A stretch of 64,000 bases of DNA from Pseudomonas asiatica (GTDB lineage: Bacteria; Pseudomonadota; Gammaproteobacteria; Pseudomonadales; Pseudomonadaceae), in NCBI RefSeq assembly GCF_009932335.1, contig NZ_BLJF01000001.1, positions 310,001 through 374,000 of the forward strand, given 5' to 3'. Below the pieces are notes generated by a model. That model saw nothing but the letters and a program-made list of their open reading frames with translations. It was not told where the DNA came from and did no database searches. The position numbers and the translations under genes were made by a program. Below are positions 49,101 to 58,832 of the stretch, piece by piece. How positions within the stretch are numbered: position 1 is the stretch's first letter; the number at the start of each line of letters is the position of its first letter.

Positions 49101-52100
49101 TCAGTTTTTCTTGCCCTGCACACTCGAAGCCCACTGCTCACTGCGATTGTGCCCACTGGTCCTCAACAACCCAAGGTCCAGTGCATTTTCCCCATCCGCC
49201 GCACCCTTGCCCTTGGCCAGCTCGGCCACCGCCGTGCCCAGGTCCACCGGTGAGTTGGACGCATCGATCGACACATCCCGGCGATAGTCGTTACCGCTCA
49301 GTGTTTCCCGGCTAACCGAGTTGGCGTCGAGTACCACATCGCCTTTGGCCGACTGCAAGCGTGCCCCCACCAGGTGAGCGTTGCCACCAACCTGCAGGTC
49401 GATGCCGTCGCTACCTTTGAGCGTGGCCTGCTGGCCTACGCTGTCGCGCTGCGCGTGCGACACGTCGAGGCTGAAAGTGGGCGAGAGCCCCGGGTCTGCC
49501 TTGCTCAGGGCGGAGCCAGCTTTTTCATTCACCTTGCTCCCCAGCGGCCCTGCCACCGAAGTGGCCGCGTTGACGTAGCCCCGCGGGTTTTTCTCCTGGC
49601 TCAGGCGGGCATCACCTTTCACGCTCAGGGTATCGACGCTGTCCTTGCGGCTGGCGATACGCAGGTCGCCATCGATCATTCCCTTGATATGCCCAGCCTC
49701 CACGTTGGCGCCTTCGAGGCGGGTATCGCCGCGGCTTTGCAAGTCGATGCGCTCGGCGCGCAGGTCGCTGGCATTCCAGGTGAGGTTGTCGCGCTTGTCG
49801 AGCTCCACTTTGACGCGGCCATGCAGGCCGCGAGTATCGAGCGCGCCCTTGGCCATGTCGAAGCCGGCACCGGCGGTGATGTCGAGGTTGTCACGTCGCT
49901 CCTGGCTGGATGACGCTTCCACCAGCATGCCCCCATTTGATGCGTCGAGGGTTATTTGTTCGGCCGAAGCCTGCAGGCCCTCAAGGTGCAGGGCGACATT
50001 CTCGCGGGCGCTGCTGCCCAGGGTCACTGTGCCGTTGCTTGCGAACAGGGCATTCACCGCCTGGCGTGCCGCTTCGTCCTGCTTGCCGTGGCTGAAGTGG
50101 CCGCCGATGGCGCCGCCCTTGGTGTTGCCAGCCTTGACCGCCAGCTCCACGCCCCCGCCCAACTTGGCGCCGGTAGCGTTCTGGGTATCGCTGGCTGCCT
50201 TGACCTGTAGCCGGCCGCCGCTTTGCAGTTGTATGTCGCCAGTCTTGGCCTCACGGCTGCCAATGCGGGTGCCTTCGAGCAACAGGTCGCCGCCACTGCT
50301 CAGCTGTACCTGGCCCTTGGCGTCGATCTGCGCCACCTGGGCCTTGCGCTGTGTGCTCTGGTTCTGGCCATGGTCGAGGTAGCCCCGGCCATCGACGCCG
50401 GTGCTGCCCGGGCGGTTGCCGACCTTGGCCCAGGCATTGCCGTCGAGCTGGCGTGACTGCTGTTCGACCTGGTCGGTTGCCTGGGGCAATGTCAGCGAAC
50501 CGGCACTGCTCATGACCACGCTGCCTTCACCGCCATCGATGCGCGTCCCTTCATAATGCCCTGAGCTGCCCAGTTGCACCTGGATGCCCTGTTGCCCATA
50601 CAGGCTGCCGGGTACGGCGCTGCTGGCGCTGTCCTTTTTGTCCAGCGAGCCGCCTTTGCCGGCAGCGCGTACATTGAGGTCTTCGCCGGTGCTGGTGTCC
50701 AGGCGAACATCGCCGCCGTAGGCCAGGCGTTGCACGGTATTTTCCTGGGTGTTCTCGGCCGCCTGCATCTGGTGTTGTCGGGCCTCGATCTGCAGCTTGC
50801 CGGCGTTGGCGCGCCAGGCGGTGCCCTGGTCGGTGATGTTGTCGGCCTTGACTTCGACCTCGGCCCCGGACAACTCGCTCACCTGGGCAAAGCCGCGGCG
50901 CTGGTTTTCCAGGCGCTTGATGTGCTCCACGGTCATGTCGGCGCCAACGCTGGGTGGCGCCATGGCGTCTTCGGGGGAGGCTTGCTGGAAGCGTGCGGCT
51001 TCTTCGCCCAGCACCAGGCGTTCGATGGGGCGGGTAAGGTCGCGATACTCGACACTGGCGCCGAGGCTGCCCGACCAGTCGTCACGGCTTTGTTCACGTT
51101 CCTCGATATCCTGCACCGCGCGGTTGTCGATGCGTTTGGCCGTTACCTGCAGAGTGTTGCCAGCCTTGACGCGTGCGGCCTCGGTGACCAGTTCATCGCC
51201 TTTGAGCTTCAGGTCGCCGCTGGCCTGCAATGTGCTGCGTTGCGCCTTGCTGTCGCGTTCAGTCTGCACCTGGCGGTTGTGATGGCCTTCGAACAAGCTG
51301 CCCAGCCGGTCGATGCCGCCGGTCACCGTCAAGCCGCCGCCACTCTGGGTGGTGCTGGTGGTGGTGTCGTGGTCATTGCGGGTTGCCCCCAGGGTCACCT
51401 TTTGGGCCTGCACATCGAGGTCGCCTGCGGCGGCTTTCACCGTGGAACCGTTGACTTGCAGGTGGGCCCTGCTGCCAAGGCTCACCGAGGCGCCCTCGAG
51501 CTCACTGGCGACCTGGCTGGTGGTGCGTTGCCTGCTGCTGGTGGTGGCGACGTCATAGGCAATGCCGGCCGAATACTGGCGGGACTCGGGCTTGCCATCC
51601 TCGGCCTCCTGCGTCTGCTTGGCGCTGGCAGTGAACCCACGTTGCTGGTTACGGGTTTCGCGCTCGTCAACCGCTTGCGCGCTGGTAATCAGCAGGTCGC
51701 CCTTGGCCTCTACCTGCAGGTGCTCGCCCGCTACGACCTTGGCGCCCTGGATGCGCATTTCCTCGGCGCTGGCCAGGCGCAAATTGGTGGCCGAGCTGAC
51801 GTCGCTGGTAAGCACCTGTTGCGTACGCTCGGTGTTCTCGCGGTCGCTGCCAATCAGGCCGAACAGCTTGCTGTCGCTGGTACGGTCGGTAGAGGTGGTT
51901 CGACCATGGTCGGCTTCGATGGCCAGTGCACCTTTTGTGCTGTAGAGCACCGAGTCCTCCTTGCCGAACACGGTACTGCCCTTGATGGCTACCTGGTCAG
52001 CTGTCACGGTAAGCTTGCCATCCGCCGTGACACTGCTGCCGGCAACGGCCTGGCCTTCGCTGTCGTTACCCTTGCGGTCGCCAAAGAAGGTGCCGGATAC

Positions 52101-53627
52101 CAGGTCGCCGCGATAGTCGCGCCGGGTACCGCGCTGCTGCAGGGCGGTGGTAGCGATGTTTGCCTCCTTGGCTTCGATCGCCATGTCGCCGCGGCTGTGC
52201 AGGCTGCTCCCCTTCACATCGACAGTATTCTTGGCCTTGAGCGTCATACGCTGGGCCTGGAGCGCACTGCCTTGTGCGGTTTCCTTGTACTGGTCGGTAT
52301 CACTGTCACCGCGCCACAAGTCCTTGCGGTGGCGAACCTGCTCTTCGGTGTGTTGGCTGTCGATGCCCGCAGCGATGGCCAGGTTGGCGCCGCTGTCGAG
52401 GGTCAGCTCATTGCCAGCATCCACCTTGGCAGCCACCAGGCGCATGTCGTCAGCGGATTGCAGCAGCACGCTGTCCTTGCCTTGCAAGCGGCTGCCCTGT
52501 TGCTGCTGCTGGGTGGTGGTAGTTTCGCGGTTGTAGGTTTCGCGGGTGACGAACAGGAACTTCTTGTTCCAGCTGTCGCTGTCGCGCTCGATGTTCTCGC
52601 GGGTTGTGGCATCCAGCGTGAGCTTCTTGCCCGCCTTGGCCTCGATTCGCCGAGCCTGCCCATCGACGGTTTCGAGTGTCAGGTCATCGGCAGCGGTCAG
52701 CCGCAGATCGCCCTGTTCGCTGTGCAGTTCGACGGGGCTGTCGGCCTTGCCGCTGACCTGCAGGGCGCCGGCCGACTGGATGTCGACCCCGTCGATGCCA
52801 AGCAGCTGCGATGCCCCCACACGCACACCAGCACCTTCTGCGGTGCTCACCACGCGAATGCGCCCGGCGCGCATGGCACCGAACAGGCTGGCATCGATGC
52901 TGGAAGGGGTGCCGGGCAGGTGCTCGACAATTTCGCCGCTGCTGCTGTCGATACGGTTGCGACCCACTGTGATATCGATGGAGTTGCGCGCCATCAGCAG
53001 CCCTTTGCTGTCCACGCGCGGGGCAATCAGCTCGAGGGCGCCGTTGGGGTTTCGCTGGCCGCCCTCGAGCACTTGCAGGGTACCGCTGGCGTTCAGCGTG
53101 TCGAGATACTTCAGTTGCTGGCCCTCGAACTCGGGGGTACCCACCACGAAGCCGGCGCGCGTGGTGTTGATGAAACTGCCGCCGTTGAGGGTGATGCCAT
53201 TGGGGTTGGCCAGGATGTAGTCGGCTGGGCGGCCAAAGATTTCCTGTGGCCCTTCGATCAGCGAGGCGTTGCGGCTGACCACCTCGTTGAGGATGGTCGA
53301 GGCGGCCTGGCCCTGGAATTGCGGGTTGGCCGCCAGGGCACCGGCCAGTTCCGACTGCCCGGCCTGGGTGGCATTGTTCAGCACCAGCCCTGAACGGTCG
53401 ACGTTGTAGTCGAGGAACTGGTTGTGTGACAGCCCGTTGGCGTTTGGCGCGACAATATCGATGACCGGGACGCCGTGGCCGTCGTTGATGACCGGTGTAC
53501 CGCCGGGGCCGCTGGTTGCTGCCAGGCCGCCCTGGGCCAGTGCGGCGCCGGGCCCGAGCAGGCCGAGGAAGATGGCCCAGCGCAAGATATCCGGGCGGGA
53601 ATACGGTGACTGCGAGAGTGTTTGCAT
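49101..53627 (-). CDS. Two-partner secretion exoprotein TpsA (filamentous haemagglutinin type)
   Basis: This 1508-residue protein has a signal peptide (about 1-32, ending ALA), then the TPS secretion domain (about 40-270) with the diagnostic NANGLSHNQF and ILANPNGITLNGG. The rest is beta-helical haemagglutinin repeats. Unlike CdiA or large FhaB proteins it has no pretoxin (VENN) motif and no C-terminal toxin; it simply ends KGKGAADGENALDLGLLRTS... before a short polar tail. It is probably a surface adhesin. It lies 27 bases downstream of its transporter gene and has no small immunity gene after it. Confidence 0.92.
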   Translation of the reverse strand: MQTLSQSPYSRPDILRWAIFLGLLGPGAALAQGGLAATSGPGGTPVINDGHGVPVIDIVAPNANGLSHNQFLDYNVDRSGLVLNNATQAGQSELAGALAANPQFQGQAASTILNEVVSRNASLIEGPQEIFGRPADYILANPNGITLNGGSFINTTRAGFVVGTPEFEGQQLKYLDTLNASGTLQVLEGGQRNPNGALELIAPRVDSKGLLMARNSIDITVGRNRIDSSSGEIVEHLPGTPSSIDASLFGAMRAGRIRVVSTAEGAGVRVGASQLLGIDGVDIQSAGALQVSGKADSPVELHSEQGDLRLTAADDLTLETVDGQARRIEAKAGKKLTLDATTRENIERDSDSWNKKFLFVTRETYNRETTTTQQQQQGSRLQGKDSVLLQSADDMRLVAAKVDAGNELTLDSGANLAIAAGIDSQHTEEQVRHRKDLWRGDSDTDQYKETAQGSALQAQRMTLKAKNTVDVKGSSLHSRGDMAIEAKEANIATTALQQRGTRRDYRGDLVSGTFFGDRKGNDSEGQAVAGSSVTADGKLTVTADQVAIKGSTVFGKEDSVLYSTKGALAIEADHGRTTSTDRTSDSKLFGLIGSDRENTERTQQVLTSDVSSATNLRLASAEEMRIQGAKVVAGEHLQVEAKGDLLITSAQAVDERETRNQQRGFTASAKQTQEAEDGKPESRQYSAGIAYDVATTSSRQRTTSQVASELEGASVSLGSRAHLQVNGSTVKAAAGDLDVQAQKVTLGATRNDHDTTTSTTQSGGGLTVTGGIDRLGSLFEGHHNRQVQTERDSKAQRSTLQASGDLKLKGDELVTEAARVKAGNTLQVTAKRIDNRAVQDIEEREQSRDDWSGSLGASVEYRDLTRPIERLVLGEEAARFQQASPEDAMAPPSVGADMTVEHIKRLENQRRGFAQVSELSGAEVEVKADNITDQGTAWRANAGKLQIEARQHQMQAAENTQENTVQRLAYGGDVRLDTSTGEDLNVRAAGKGGSLDKKDSASSAVPGSLYGQQGIQVQLGSSGHYEGTRIDGGEGSVVMSSAGSLTLPQATDQVEQQSRQLDGNAWAKVGNRPGSTGVDGRGYLDHGQNQSTQRKAQVAQIDAKGQVQLSSGGDLLLEGTRIGSREAKTGDIQLQSGGRLQVKAASDTQNATGAKLGGGVELAVKAGNTKGGAIGGHFSHGKQDEAARQAVNALFASNGTVTLGSSARENVALHLEGLQASAEQITLDASNGGMLVEASSSQERRDNLDITAGAGFDMAKGALDTRGLHGRVKVELDKRDNLTWNASDLRAERIDLQSRGDTRLEGANVEAGHIKGMIDGDLRIASRKDSVDTLSVKGDARLSQEKNPRGYVNAATSVAGPLGSKVNEKAGSALSKADPGLSPTFSLDVSHAQRDSVGQQATLKGSDGIDLQVGGNAHLVGARLQSAKGDVVLDANSVSRETLSGNDYRRDVSIDASNSPVDLGTAVAELAKGKGAADGENALDLGLLRTSGHNRSEQWASSVQGKKN

Positions 53628-53654
53628 GTTCTCGTTCTCTTTGTTGTGGGTGAA

Positions 53655-55337
53655 TCAGATGGTCAGGGCCAGTTCCACTACCCAGAAGCCGGGTTCCAGC
53701 AGCGGGCGGGGCAGGTCGCTGGCATACAGCGCCCGTTGGTAGCCCAGGCGCAGGTGGCTGCCGGGCAGGCTCAGTTCGGCCCCGGCAGTGGCCCCGGCGA
53801 GGCGTTGTGAAGGCTTGCCTTCGGCAGTGCGGGTCCAGCCCAGGTCCAGGCCGATGTAGGGGCGTACCTGCAGGGGAGCCGTCCAGCGCTCCGGCAGCGG
53901 CTGACTGACGGTGTTGCGCCAGACGGCGCTGCTGGCACCTGAGTAGGTACGCAGGCGAAACCCGCGCACGGCCGAATCGTCGCTGGCCAGCAACTGCTCG
54001 ACGGCGGGTAGCGGGTCACTGCTGTACTGCAGAGCCAGTTCGCTCTGCCAGCGCCATGGGTGGCTGGCCGGGCCTTGGCGCAGGTGCAGCAGGTTGGCTC
54101 GGTACTTGCGAAAATCCGGGCGCAGGCGTTCCGCTCCCAGCGGTGAGCGGTCGGCGCCGAAGGCATCGATGCCCTGGGCGACACCGAGGTAGCCATTCCA
54201 CAGGCCGCCCTGGAGCCACAGCAGGTTGATACCCGCTTCCAAGGAGACCAGGGTGGGGCTCTGCTGGACGATCACCGCGCCCGCGCTGCGGTTGACCATC
54301 TGCTTGCGGTCCAGCCGGGCGCTGGCGCTGAGCATGCCTTGTTGGTTGCGCCACAGCACCCGCTCGACGCTCAGGCCCTGGTAGCTGCTGCTGCCGTCGG
54401 CTACCTGGCGGCTGTGGGGGAGCGGCGCCTCGTAGCGCAGCTCGCTGGCGCTGAGCGCGAAGGTCCAGGCGCCGTAGGGGATGCTGTAGTACAGCGAGAT
54501 GCCTTGGCTTTGCCCGGGCGCATCGAGCACCGTGCCGTTCAGTGACAGGCGCAGGTCATCATTGAGGCCCAGTGGGCTGTCCAGGCCGAAGCCGAGGTTC
54601 AGGCGATGACGCCCGGTCAGGTCGCTGCCGCGGTTGTCGAAGCGGCTGTCCAGGTGCCCGCGCGAGGCCACCTTGCGCGGCTGCACGACAACCCGGGTGC
54701 CGCCCTGCAGTTCGCCGGGCAGCAACTCTGCGGACAGGTCATAAGCGCGCAGCCGGTTGAGCTGGTCGAGGCCTTGCTCCAGGGCTGGCAGGAACAGTGG
54801 CTGCCCGAGCAGGCCGGGAAAGGCGCCGGGGAGCGACAGGGGCAACTCGGGGCCGGCCATTTCGATGGACTCGACGAACCCCTCGACGATGACCAGGTTC
54901 AGCGGTGCGCCGTCTTGTGGAGGTTGCTGCAGGTAGGGCCGGCTGGTCGGGTATCCGGCTTGCACATAGCGCTGGGTGATGGCTTTCAGCAGCCCGTTGA
55001 TTTCCGCGATACCCATGCACGGGGTAATGAACCTGCGGAGGGTTGGCGTTAGCGCCGAGTCGGAAAGCTCGCGGTTGCCGGCCACGCGTACGCCGGTGAT
55101 GGCCCAGCAGCGCTGGTCGTGGGGGAGGGGGGCGGTGGCGTCGTGGCTTTCGGCAGGGGCGGGCTGGCGCTGCCAGCGTTCCAGCCGCTGTTGCTGTTCC
55201 AGCTGTCGCAGCCCGCGCTGCTGATCGCGCAGTTGCTGGCTGGCCGGGTCGTCGGCCAGCGCCTGGGGCGCGGCCAGCAAACCGGACAGGCAGCAGGTGA
55301 GCGCCCAGCAGGTGGCGCGATGAATGTGGAACGGCAT
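53655..55337 (-). CDS. Two-partner secretion transporter TpsB (ShlB/FhaC type)
   Basis: This 560-residue outer-membrane protein has a signal peptide (about 1-29), a helix and linker, two POTRA domains (about 75-230; CWAITGVRVAGNRELSD starts the first) and a 16-stranded barrel. The loop-6 motif VRGFR is present (DSAVRGFRLRTYSG) and is essential for transport in FhaC. It exports the TpsA encoded just downstream. I chose ATG 55337 with GGGG upstream; a TTG start five codons earlier is possible. Confidence 0.92.
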   Translation of the reverse strand: MPFHIHRATCWALTCCLSGLLAAPQALADDPASQQLRDQQRGLRQLEQQQRLERWQRQPAPAESHDATAPLPHDQRCWAITGVRVAGNRELSDSALTPTLRRFITPCMGIAEINGLLKAITQRYVQAGYPTSRPYLQQPPQDGAPLNLVIVEGFVESIEMAGPELPLSLPGAFPGLLGQPLFLPALEQGLDQLNRLRAYDLSAELLPGELQGGTRVVVQPRKVASRGHLDSRFDNRGSDLTGRHRLNLGFGLDSPLGLNDDLRLSLNGTVLDAPGQSQGISLYYSIPYGAWTFALSASELRYEAPLPHSRQVADGSSSYQGLSVERVLWRNQQGMLSASARLDRKQMVNRSAGAVIVQQSPTLVSLEAGINLLWLQGGLWNGYLGVAQGIDAFGADRSPLGAERLRPDFRKYRANLLHLRQGPASHPWRWQSELALQYSSDPLPAVEQLLASDDSAVRGFRLRTYSGASSAVWRNTVSQPLPERWTAPLQVRPYIGLDLGWTRTAEGKPSQRLAGATAGAELSLPGSHLRLGYQRALYASDLPRPLLEPGFWVVELALTI

Positions 55338-55452
55338 TGAAGCACCCCGCAAATGACGTACGGATTTCGTACTCGTCTGCGTGGATGCTAAAAATTAAGG
55401 GGTTCGCCTGGATGCAGTACCCGGCCTAAGCGCTTGTAGGGCGCGTTCTTGC

Positions 55453-55482
55453 CTGATGGTGGGAAGCTTCCTACAGCATCAG
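55453..55482 (-). terminator. Stem-loop downstream of the L,D-transpeptidase gene
   Basis: CTGATG and CATCAG flank an inner GGAAGCTTCC palindrome, giving a nested hairpin 16 bases after the gene. No T-run follows on the minus strand, so termination strength is uncertain. Confidence 0.4.
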
Positions 55483-55497
55483 TTGAAAGGCCCGCTA

Positions 55498-56052
55498 TCA
55501 GGGCCGAATTTCGATCAACGTGCCATCCCGCACCAGGTCCCACACTTCCTGCATGTCGCGGTTACGCATGGCAATACACCCATCCGTCCAGTCCAGGGTG
55601 TGGAAGTACCACTCCGGATACTCGTCGTTGATCGGCGTGCCATGGATCATGATCATGCTGCCGGCACTCACCCCTTCACGAGTGGCACGGGCCGCGTCGT
55701 TGATGTTCGGGTAGTTGATGTGTATGGCCAGGTTGAAACGGTCGCTTTGCTTGCGCCAGTCCAGCCAGTAAAGGCCCTCGGGGGTTTTCTTGTCGCCTTC
55801 GCGCTCCTTGGCGCCTTTTGGCTGCTTGCCCAGCGAGATGCGGTAGGTTTTCAGCGGTTCGCCACGGCTGATCAGTTGCAGACGGCGCTCGGACTTGATC
55901 ACCAGCACCTTGTCGATCAGCGGTTGCATGGCCTGCTGCGAAGGCGACGGGGTTTGCACTGCCGGCTGGGGCTTGCGGATGATGGTCTCGGTGAAGGCCG
56001 CCTGGGACACCGAGGTAACGCAAAGGCAGAAAAGGGCAAGCAACCAGCGCAT
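55498..56052 (-). CDS. L,D-transpeptidase family protein (YkuD domain)
   Basis: This 184-residue periplasmic protein has a signal peptide (about 1-18, ending SQA). The YkuD domain carries the conserved MIMIHGTPIN histidine and the catalytic-cysteine motif TDGCIAMRNRDM (normally S/T-x-GC-x-R-x). Such enzymes make 3-3 cross-links in peptidoglycan, anchor lipoproteins or act as amidases (DpaA-like); this short type with one domain is common in pseudomonads. Confidence 0.9.
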   Translation of the reverse strand: MRWLLALFCLCVTSVSQAAFTETIIRKPQPAVQTPSPSQQAMQPLIDKVLVIKSERRLQLISRGEPLKTYRISLGKQPKGAKEREGDKKTPEGLYWLDWRKQSDRFNLAIHINYPNINDAARATREGVSAGSMIMIHGTPINDEYPEWYFHTLDWTDGCIAMRNRDMQEVWDLVRDGTLIEIRP

Positions 56053-56074
56053 GTAACGGTATCCCTGAAGGCTT

Positions 56075-56626
56075 CTAGGTGGTGGGCGAGACGTTCATCG
56101 GCGGCAGGTATTCATGGCCTATGGGGTAGTGCTGCCTGATGCGATCGCGATAGTAGCATTCTAGTGTGCGAGTGACGGTGCGGAAAGCCAGCTCGCCCCA
56201 CGGAATCTCATGTTCCTCGAACAGCCGCACCTCCAGGCTTTCGACACCGACAGCGAAATCGAGGTCCGCAAGCTCGGCGCGGAAGAACACGTGCACCTGG
56301 TTGATGTGTGGCAGGTCGAACAGTTGGTACAGGCTCATGCTGCCGACCCGGGCGCAGGCCTCCTCGACGGTTTCGCGACGGGCGGCCTGGTCCAGGGTTT
56401 CGCCGTTTTCCATGAAACCGGCGGGCAGGGTCCAGAAGCCGCGGCGTGGCTCGATGGCGCGCCGGCACAGCAACACCTGGTTGCCCCAGGTCGGCAACAC
56501 GCCGGCGACGATGTTGGGGTTCTGGTAGTGGATGGTCTGGCAAACCTCGCAGACATACCGCAGGCGGCTGTCGCCCTCGGGGATCCGCTGAGTGACCGGC
56601 TGGCCGCACGCGCTGCAGAATTTCAT
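56075..56626 (-). CDS. NUDIX hydrolase with N-terminal zinc ribbon
   Basis: This 183-residue protein has an N-terminal zinc ribbon (CSAC at 4-7 and CEVC at 26-29) and a NUDIX box near residues 70-92 (GFMENGETLDQAARRETVEE) whose final glycine is replaced. Relatives are predicted to hydrolyse ADP-ribose or NADH-type pyrophosphates. I chose ATG 56626 because AAGGA lies seven bases upstream; the longer frame overlaps a divergent gene. Confidence 0.88.
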   Translation of the reverse strand: MKFCSACGQPVTQRIPEGDSRLRYVCEVCQTIHYQNPNIVAGVLPTWGNQVLLCRRAIEPRRGFWTLPAGFMENGETLDQAARRETVEEACARVGSMSLYQLFDLPHINQVHVFFRAELADLDFAVGVESLEVRLFEEHEIPWGELAFRTVTRTLECYYRDRIRQHYPIGHEYLPPMNVSPTT

Positions 56627-56750
56627 GTGTCGTTCCTTTTGCTCCGGGCTATCTTGGCGCGCCGGCCGTGCCGTCGCAAGCGCACGGGGCTTGGGTGCTT
56701 CGCGCCTTTGGTGCATCATGCAAGGCAGGCCTTGGATATGAGCGTGCGCA

Positions 56751-57350
56751 ATGCTGGACGAGCTACTTCGCCGAATGAGCAACCACCAACCCGCATCACT
56801 GGAAACCGACCGGCGGTTCCCCGAAGCGGCGGTCCTCTTGCCCATTACCCGCAGCGAAGCGCCCGAGCTGGTCCTGACCCTGCGCGCCAAGGGCCTGTCC
56901 ACCCACGGCGGCGAAGTGGCTTTTCCCGGTGGCCGCCGCGACCCGGAAGACCCGGACCTGGTGTTCACCGCGCTACGTGAAGCCGAAGAAGAAATTGGCC
57001 TGCCACCAGGCCTGGTGGAAGTGATCGGCCCGCTCAGCCCGCTGATTTCGCTGCACGGCCTGAAAGTGACGCCATTCGTCGGGCTCATCCCCGATTTTGT
57101 CGAATACCGTGCCAATGATGCCGAGATCGCGGCAGTATTCACCGTGCCGCTGGAATTCTTCCGCCAGGACCCGCGCGACCATACCCATCGTATCGATTAC
57201 CAGGGGCGCAGCTGGTATGTGCCCAGCTATCGCTATGGCGAATACAAGATCTGGGGGTTGTCGGCGATCATGATCGTCGAACTGGTCAACCTGCTGTTCG
57301 ATGCCGGCATCAGCCTGCACCAGCCCCCGGAGCGTTACATCGAAAACTGA
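56751..57350 (+). CDS. CoA pyrophosphatase, NUDIX family (NudL type)
   Basis: This 199-residue enzyme has the CoA-diphosphatase variant of the NUDIX motif, GGEVAFPGGRRDPEDPD followed by ALREAEEEIGL (about residues 53-84), and the second family block SPLISLHGLKVTPFVG. It should split CoA or its derivatives into 3',5'-ADP and 4'-phosphopantetheine. It is divergent from the other NUDIX gene and is followed 44 bases later by the carbonic-anhydrase gene. Confidence 0.88.
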   Translation: MLDELLRRMSNHQPASLETDRRFPEAAVLLPITRSEAPELVLTLRAKGLSTHGGEVAFPGGRRDPEDPDLVFTALREAEEEIGLPPGLVEVIGPLSPLISLHGLKVTPFVGLIPDFVEYRANDAEIAAVFTVPLEFFRQDPRDHTHRIDYQGRSWYVPSYRYGEYKIWGLSAIMIVELVNLLFDAGISLHQPPERYIEN

Positions 57351-57394
57351 GCGGGGCCAACCCCGTCGTCTGCGTTGCAGCCTGAGGAGCAAGC

Positions 57395-57919
57395 ATGAAA
57401 TACCGCCTGGGCGACCTGCGGGTCGAGAGCCACCCCACCAGTTGGGCCGCACCCAACGCCACGCTGATTGGCAAGGTGCGCCTGCAGGCCGATGCCAGCG
57501 TGTGGTTTGGCGCGGTGCTGCGCGGGGACAACGAGCTGATCGACATTGGCGAAGGCAGCAACGTGCAGGATGGCACGGTGATGCACACTGACATGGGCTC
57601 GCCGCTGACCCTGGGCAAGGGCGTGACCGTTGGCCACAACGCCATGCTGCATGGTTGCACGGTGGGCGACTACAGCCTGGTCGGTATCAACGCGGTCATC
57701 CTCAATGGCGCGCGTATCGGCAAGCATTGCATCATTGGCGCCAATGCGCTGATTGCAGAAGGCAAGGAGATCCCCGACGGTTCGCTGGTGATGGGTTCGC
57801 CGGGCAAGGTGGTGCGCGAGCTGACCGAACAGCAGAAACGCATGCTTGAAGCCAGTGCCGCGCATTACGTGCACAATGCCCAGCGTTATGCACGGGAGTT
57901 GGTGGTTGATGATGAGTGA
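57395..57919 (+). CDS. Gamma-class carbonic anhydrase-like protein
   Basis: This 174-residue protein consists of left-handed beta-helix hexapeptide repeats. Zinc-binding histidines are visible in [20 protein letters not shown] (two histidines five apart). This is the YrdA/CaiE-like gamma-CA group, which hydrates CO2 in some species while in others activity has not been shown. It overlaps the DUF1289 gene by 11 bases. Confidence 0.87.
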   Translation: MKYRLGDLRVESHPTSWAAPNATLIGKVRLQADASVWFGAVLRGDNELIDIGEGSNVQDGTVMHTDMGSPLTLGKGVTVGHNAMLHGCTVGDYSLVGINAVILNGARIGKHCIIGANALIAEGKEIPDGSLVMGSPGKVVRELTEQQKRMLEASAAHYVHNAQRYARELVVDDE

Positions 57920-58106
57920 TGTAGTGGAGCGGCCGGTGGCCTCGCCGTGCGTGAGCATCTGTGCACTGGACGAGCAGGATATCTGCACCGGTTGCCAGCG
58001 AAGCGTGGCGGAAATCAGCCGCTGGGGGCGGATGGACAACGACGAGCGCCGGGCTGTGCTCAAGCGTTGCCATGAAAGGGCCGTGGAGGCTGGCCTCATC
58101 CTGTAG
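57909..58106 (+). CDS. DUF1289 small protein
   Basis: This 65-residue protein has the DUF1289 signature: [20 protein letters not shown] followed by EISRWGRM, with four cysteines suitable for binding a metal. Its role is unknown; DUF1289 is often next to genes for carbonic anhydrase or Fe-S metabolism. ATG 57909 is followed directly by a second ATG (57912), and a GGGAG lies ten bases upstream. Confidence 0.85.
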   Translation: MMSDVVERPVASPCVSICALDEQDICTGCQRSVAEISRWGRMDNDERRAVLKRCHERAVEAGLIL

Positions 58107-58116
58107 GCTGACGCGC

Positions 58117-58250
58117 CCCCCTGTAGGAGCAGCCTTGTGCTGCGAAGAGGCCAGCAAGGCAAAAGGTGATCGTTTGCAGATGTGGCCTCTTCGCAGCGCA
58201 AGGCTGCTCCTACATGTCCTGTGCCTGCGGGTTTACCCGCGAACAAGCCA
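58117..58250. repeat. REP cluster between the DUF1289 and VUT-family genes
   Basis: Two facing copies of the GTAGGAGCAGCCTTGTGCTG type enclose about 30 bases and are followed by a third partial element (GGTTTACCCGCGAAC). They fill most of the 182-base gap. Confidence 0.85.
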
Positions 58251-58288
58251 GCGGTAATCTGTGCGGCTTGCCCACAGACCACCCGCCA

Positions 58289-58756
58289 ATGTTCTATCTG
58301 ATTGCCTACATCAGCAGCGTAGTGCTGATCAACTACGCCTTCTCCAGCGCGCCGCACCTGGACATCATCTGGTCCGCCTGGGGTGGCCTGGTGTTCATCC
58401 TGCGCGACATGGTGCAGACCCGCTTCGGCCATGGCGCCCTGGTCGCCATGCTGGTGGCGCTGGTGCTGTCCTATGTCACCTCGGAGCCAGCCATCGCCCT
58501 GGCCAGTGCTACCGCGTTCTTCATTTCCGAACTGATCGACTGGCTGGTGTTCAGCGTTACCCGCCGACCGCTGCGCGACCGCCTGTGGCTGAGCTCGGCA
58601 CTGAGCATCCCGGTGGACACCTTCATCTTCTTCGGCATGATCGGCGCCCTGACCCCAGCCGTGATCGGCACCGCCATGGCCTCGAAATTCGCCGGTGTCA
58701 CCGCCGTGTGGCTGGCCATGGCATTTCGCGCTCGGCGGGCCGCCGTGGCGGGTTGA
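58289..58756 (+). CDS. VUT/YhhQ-like membrane protein (putative queuosine precursor transporter)
   Basis: This 155-residue protein is almost all membrane: five or six hydrophobic segments with conserved ISELIDWLVFSVTRRPLRDR and DTFIFFGMIGAL, which match the VUT family (YhhQ), whose E. coli member imports queuosine precursors preQ0/preQ1. It is shorter than YhhQ (about 220). No ribosome site or preQ1 riboswitch is visible upstream, so the start at 58289 rests on hydrophobicity and frame. Confidence 0.75.
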   Translation: MFYLIAYISSVVLINYAFSSAPHLDIIWSAWGGLVFILRDMVQTRFGHGALVAMLVALVLSYVTSEPAIALASATAFFISELIDWLVFSVTRRPLRDRLWLSSALSIPVDTFIFFGMIGALTPAVIGTAMASKFAGVTAVWLAMAFRARRAAVAG

Positions 58757-58832
58757 TGGTGTAGAATAGCGGTCCTTTTTCAGCGGGCGGCGCCAAGCCT
58801 GGTGCGGCCCCGGAAGCCTTCGAGGACCTGAA

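Noticed and set aside
49101..49400. CDI-type toxin tip and immunity gene
   Set aside because: No VENN motif, no compositional break at the C-terminus and no small ORF after the stop.
50574..53393. 939-codon plus-strand frame opposite TpsA
   Set aside because: The TPS domain, signal peptide and haemagglutinin repeats on the minus strand are convincing; the plus-strand frame has no recognisable feature.
58107..58288. preQ1 riboswitch before the VUT-family gene
   Set aside because: I looked for the preQ1-I hairpin and A-rich tail and found only REP elements and a GC-rich stretch.
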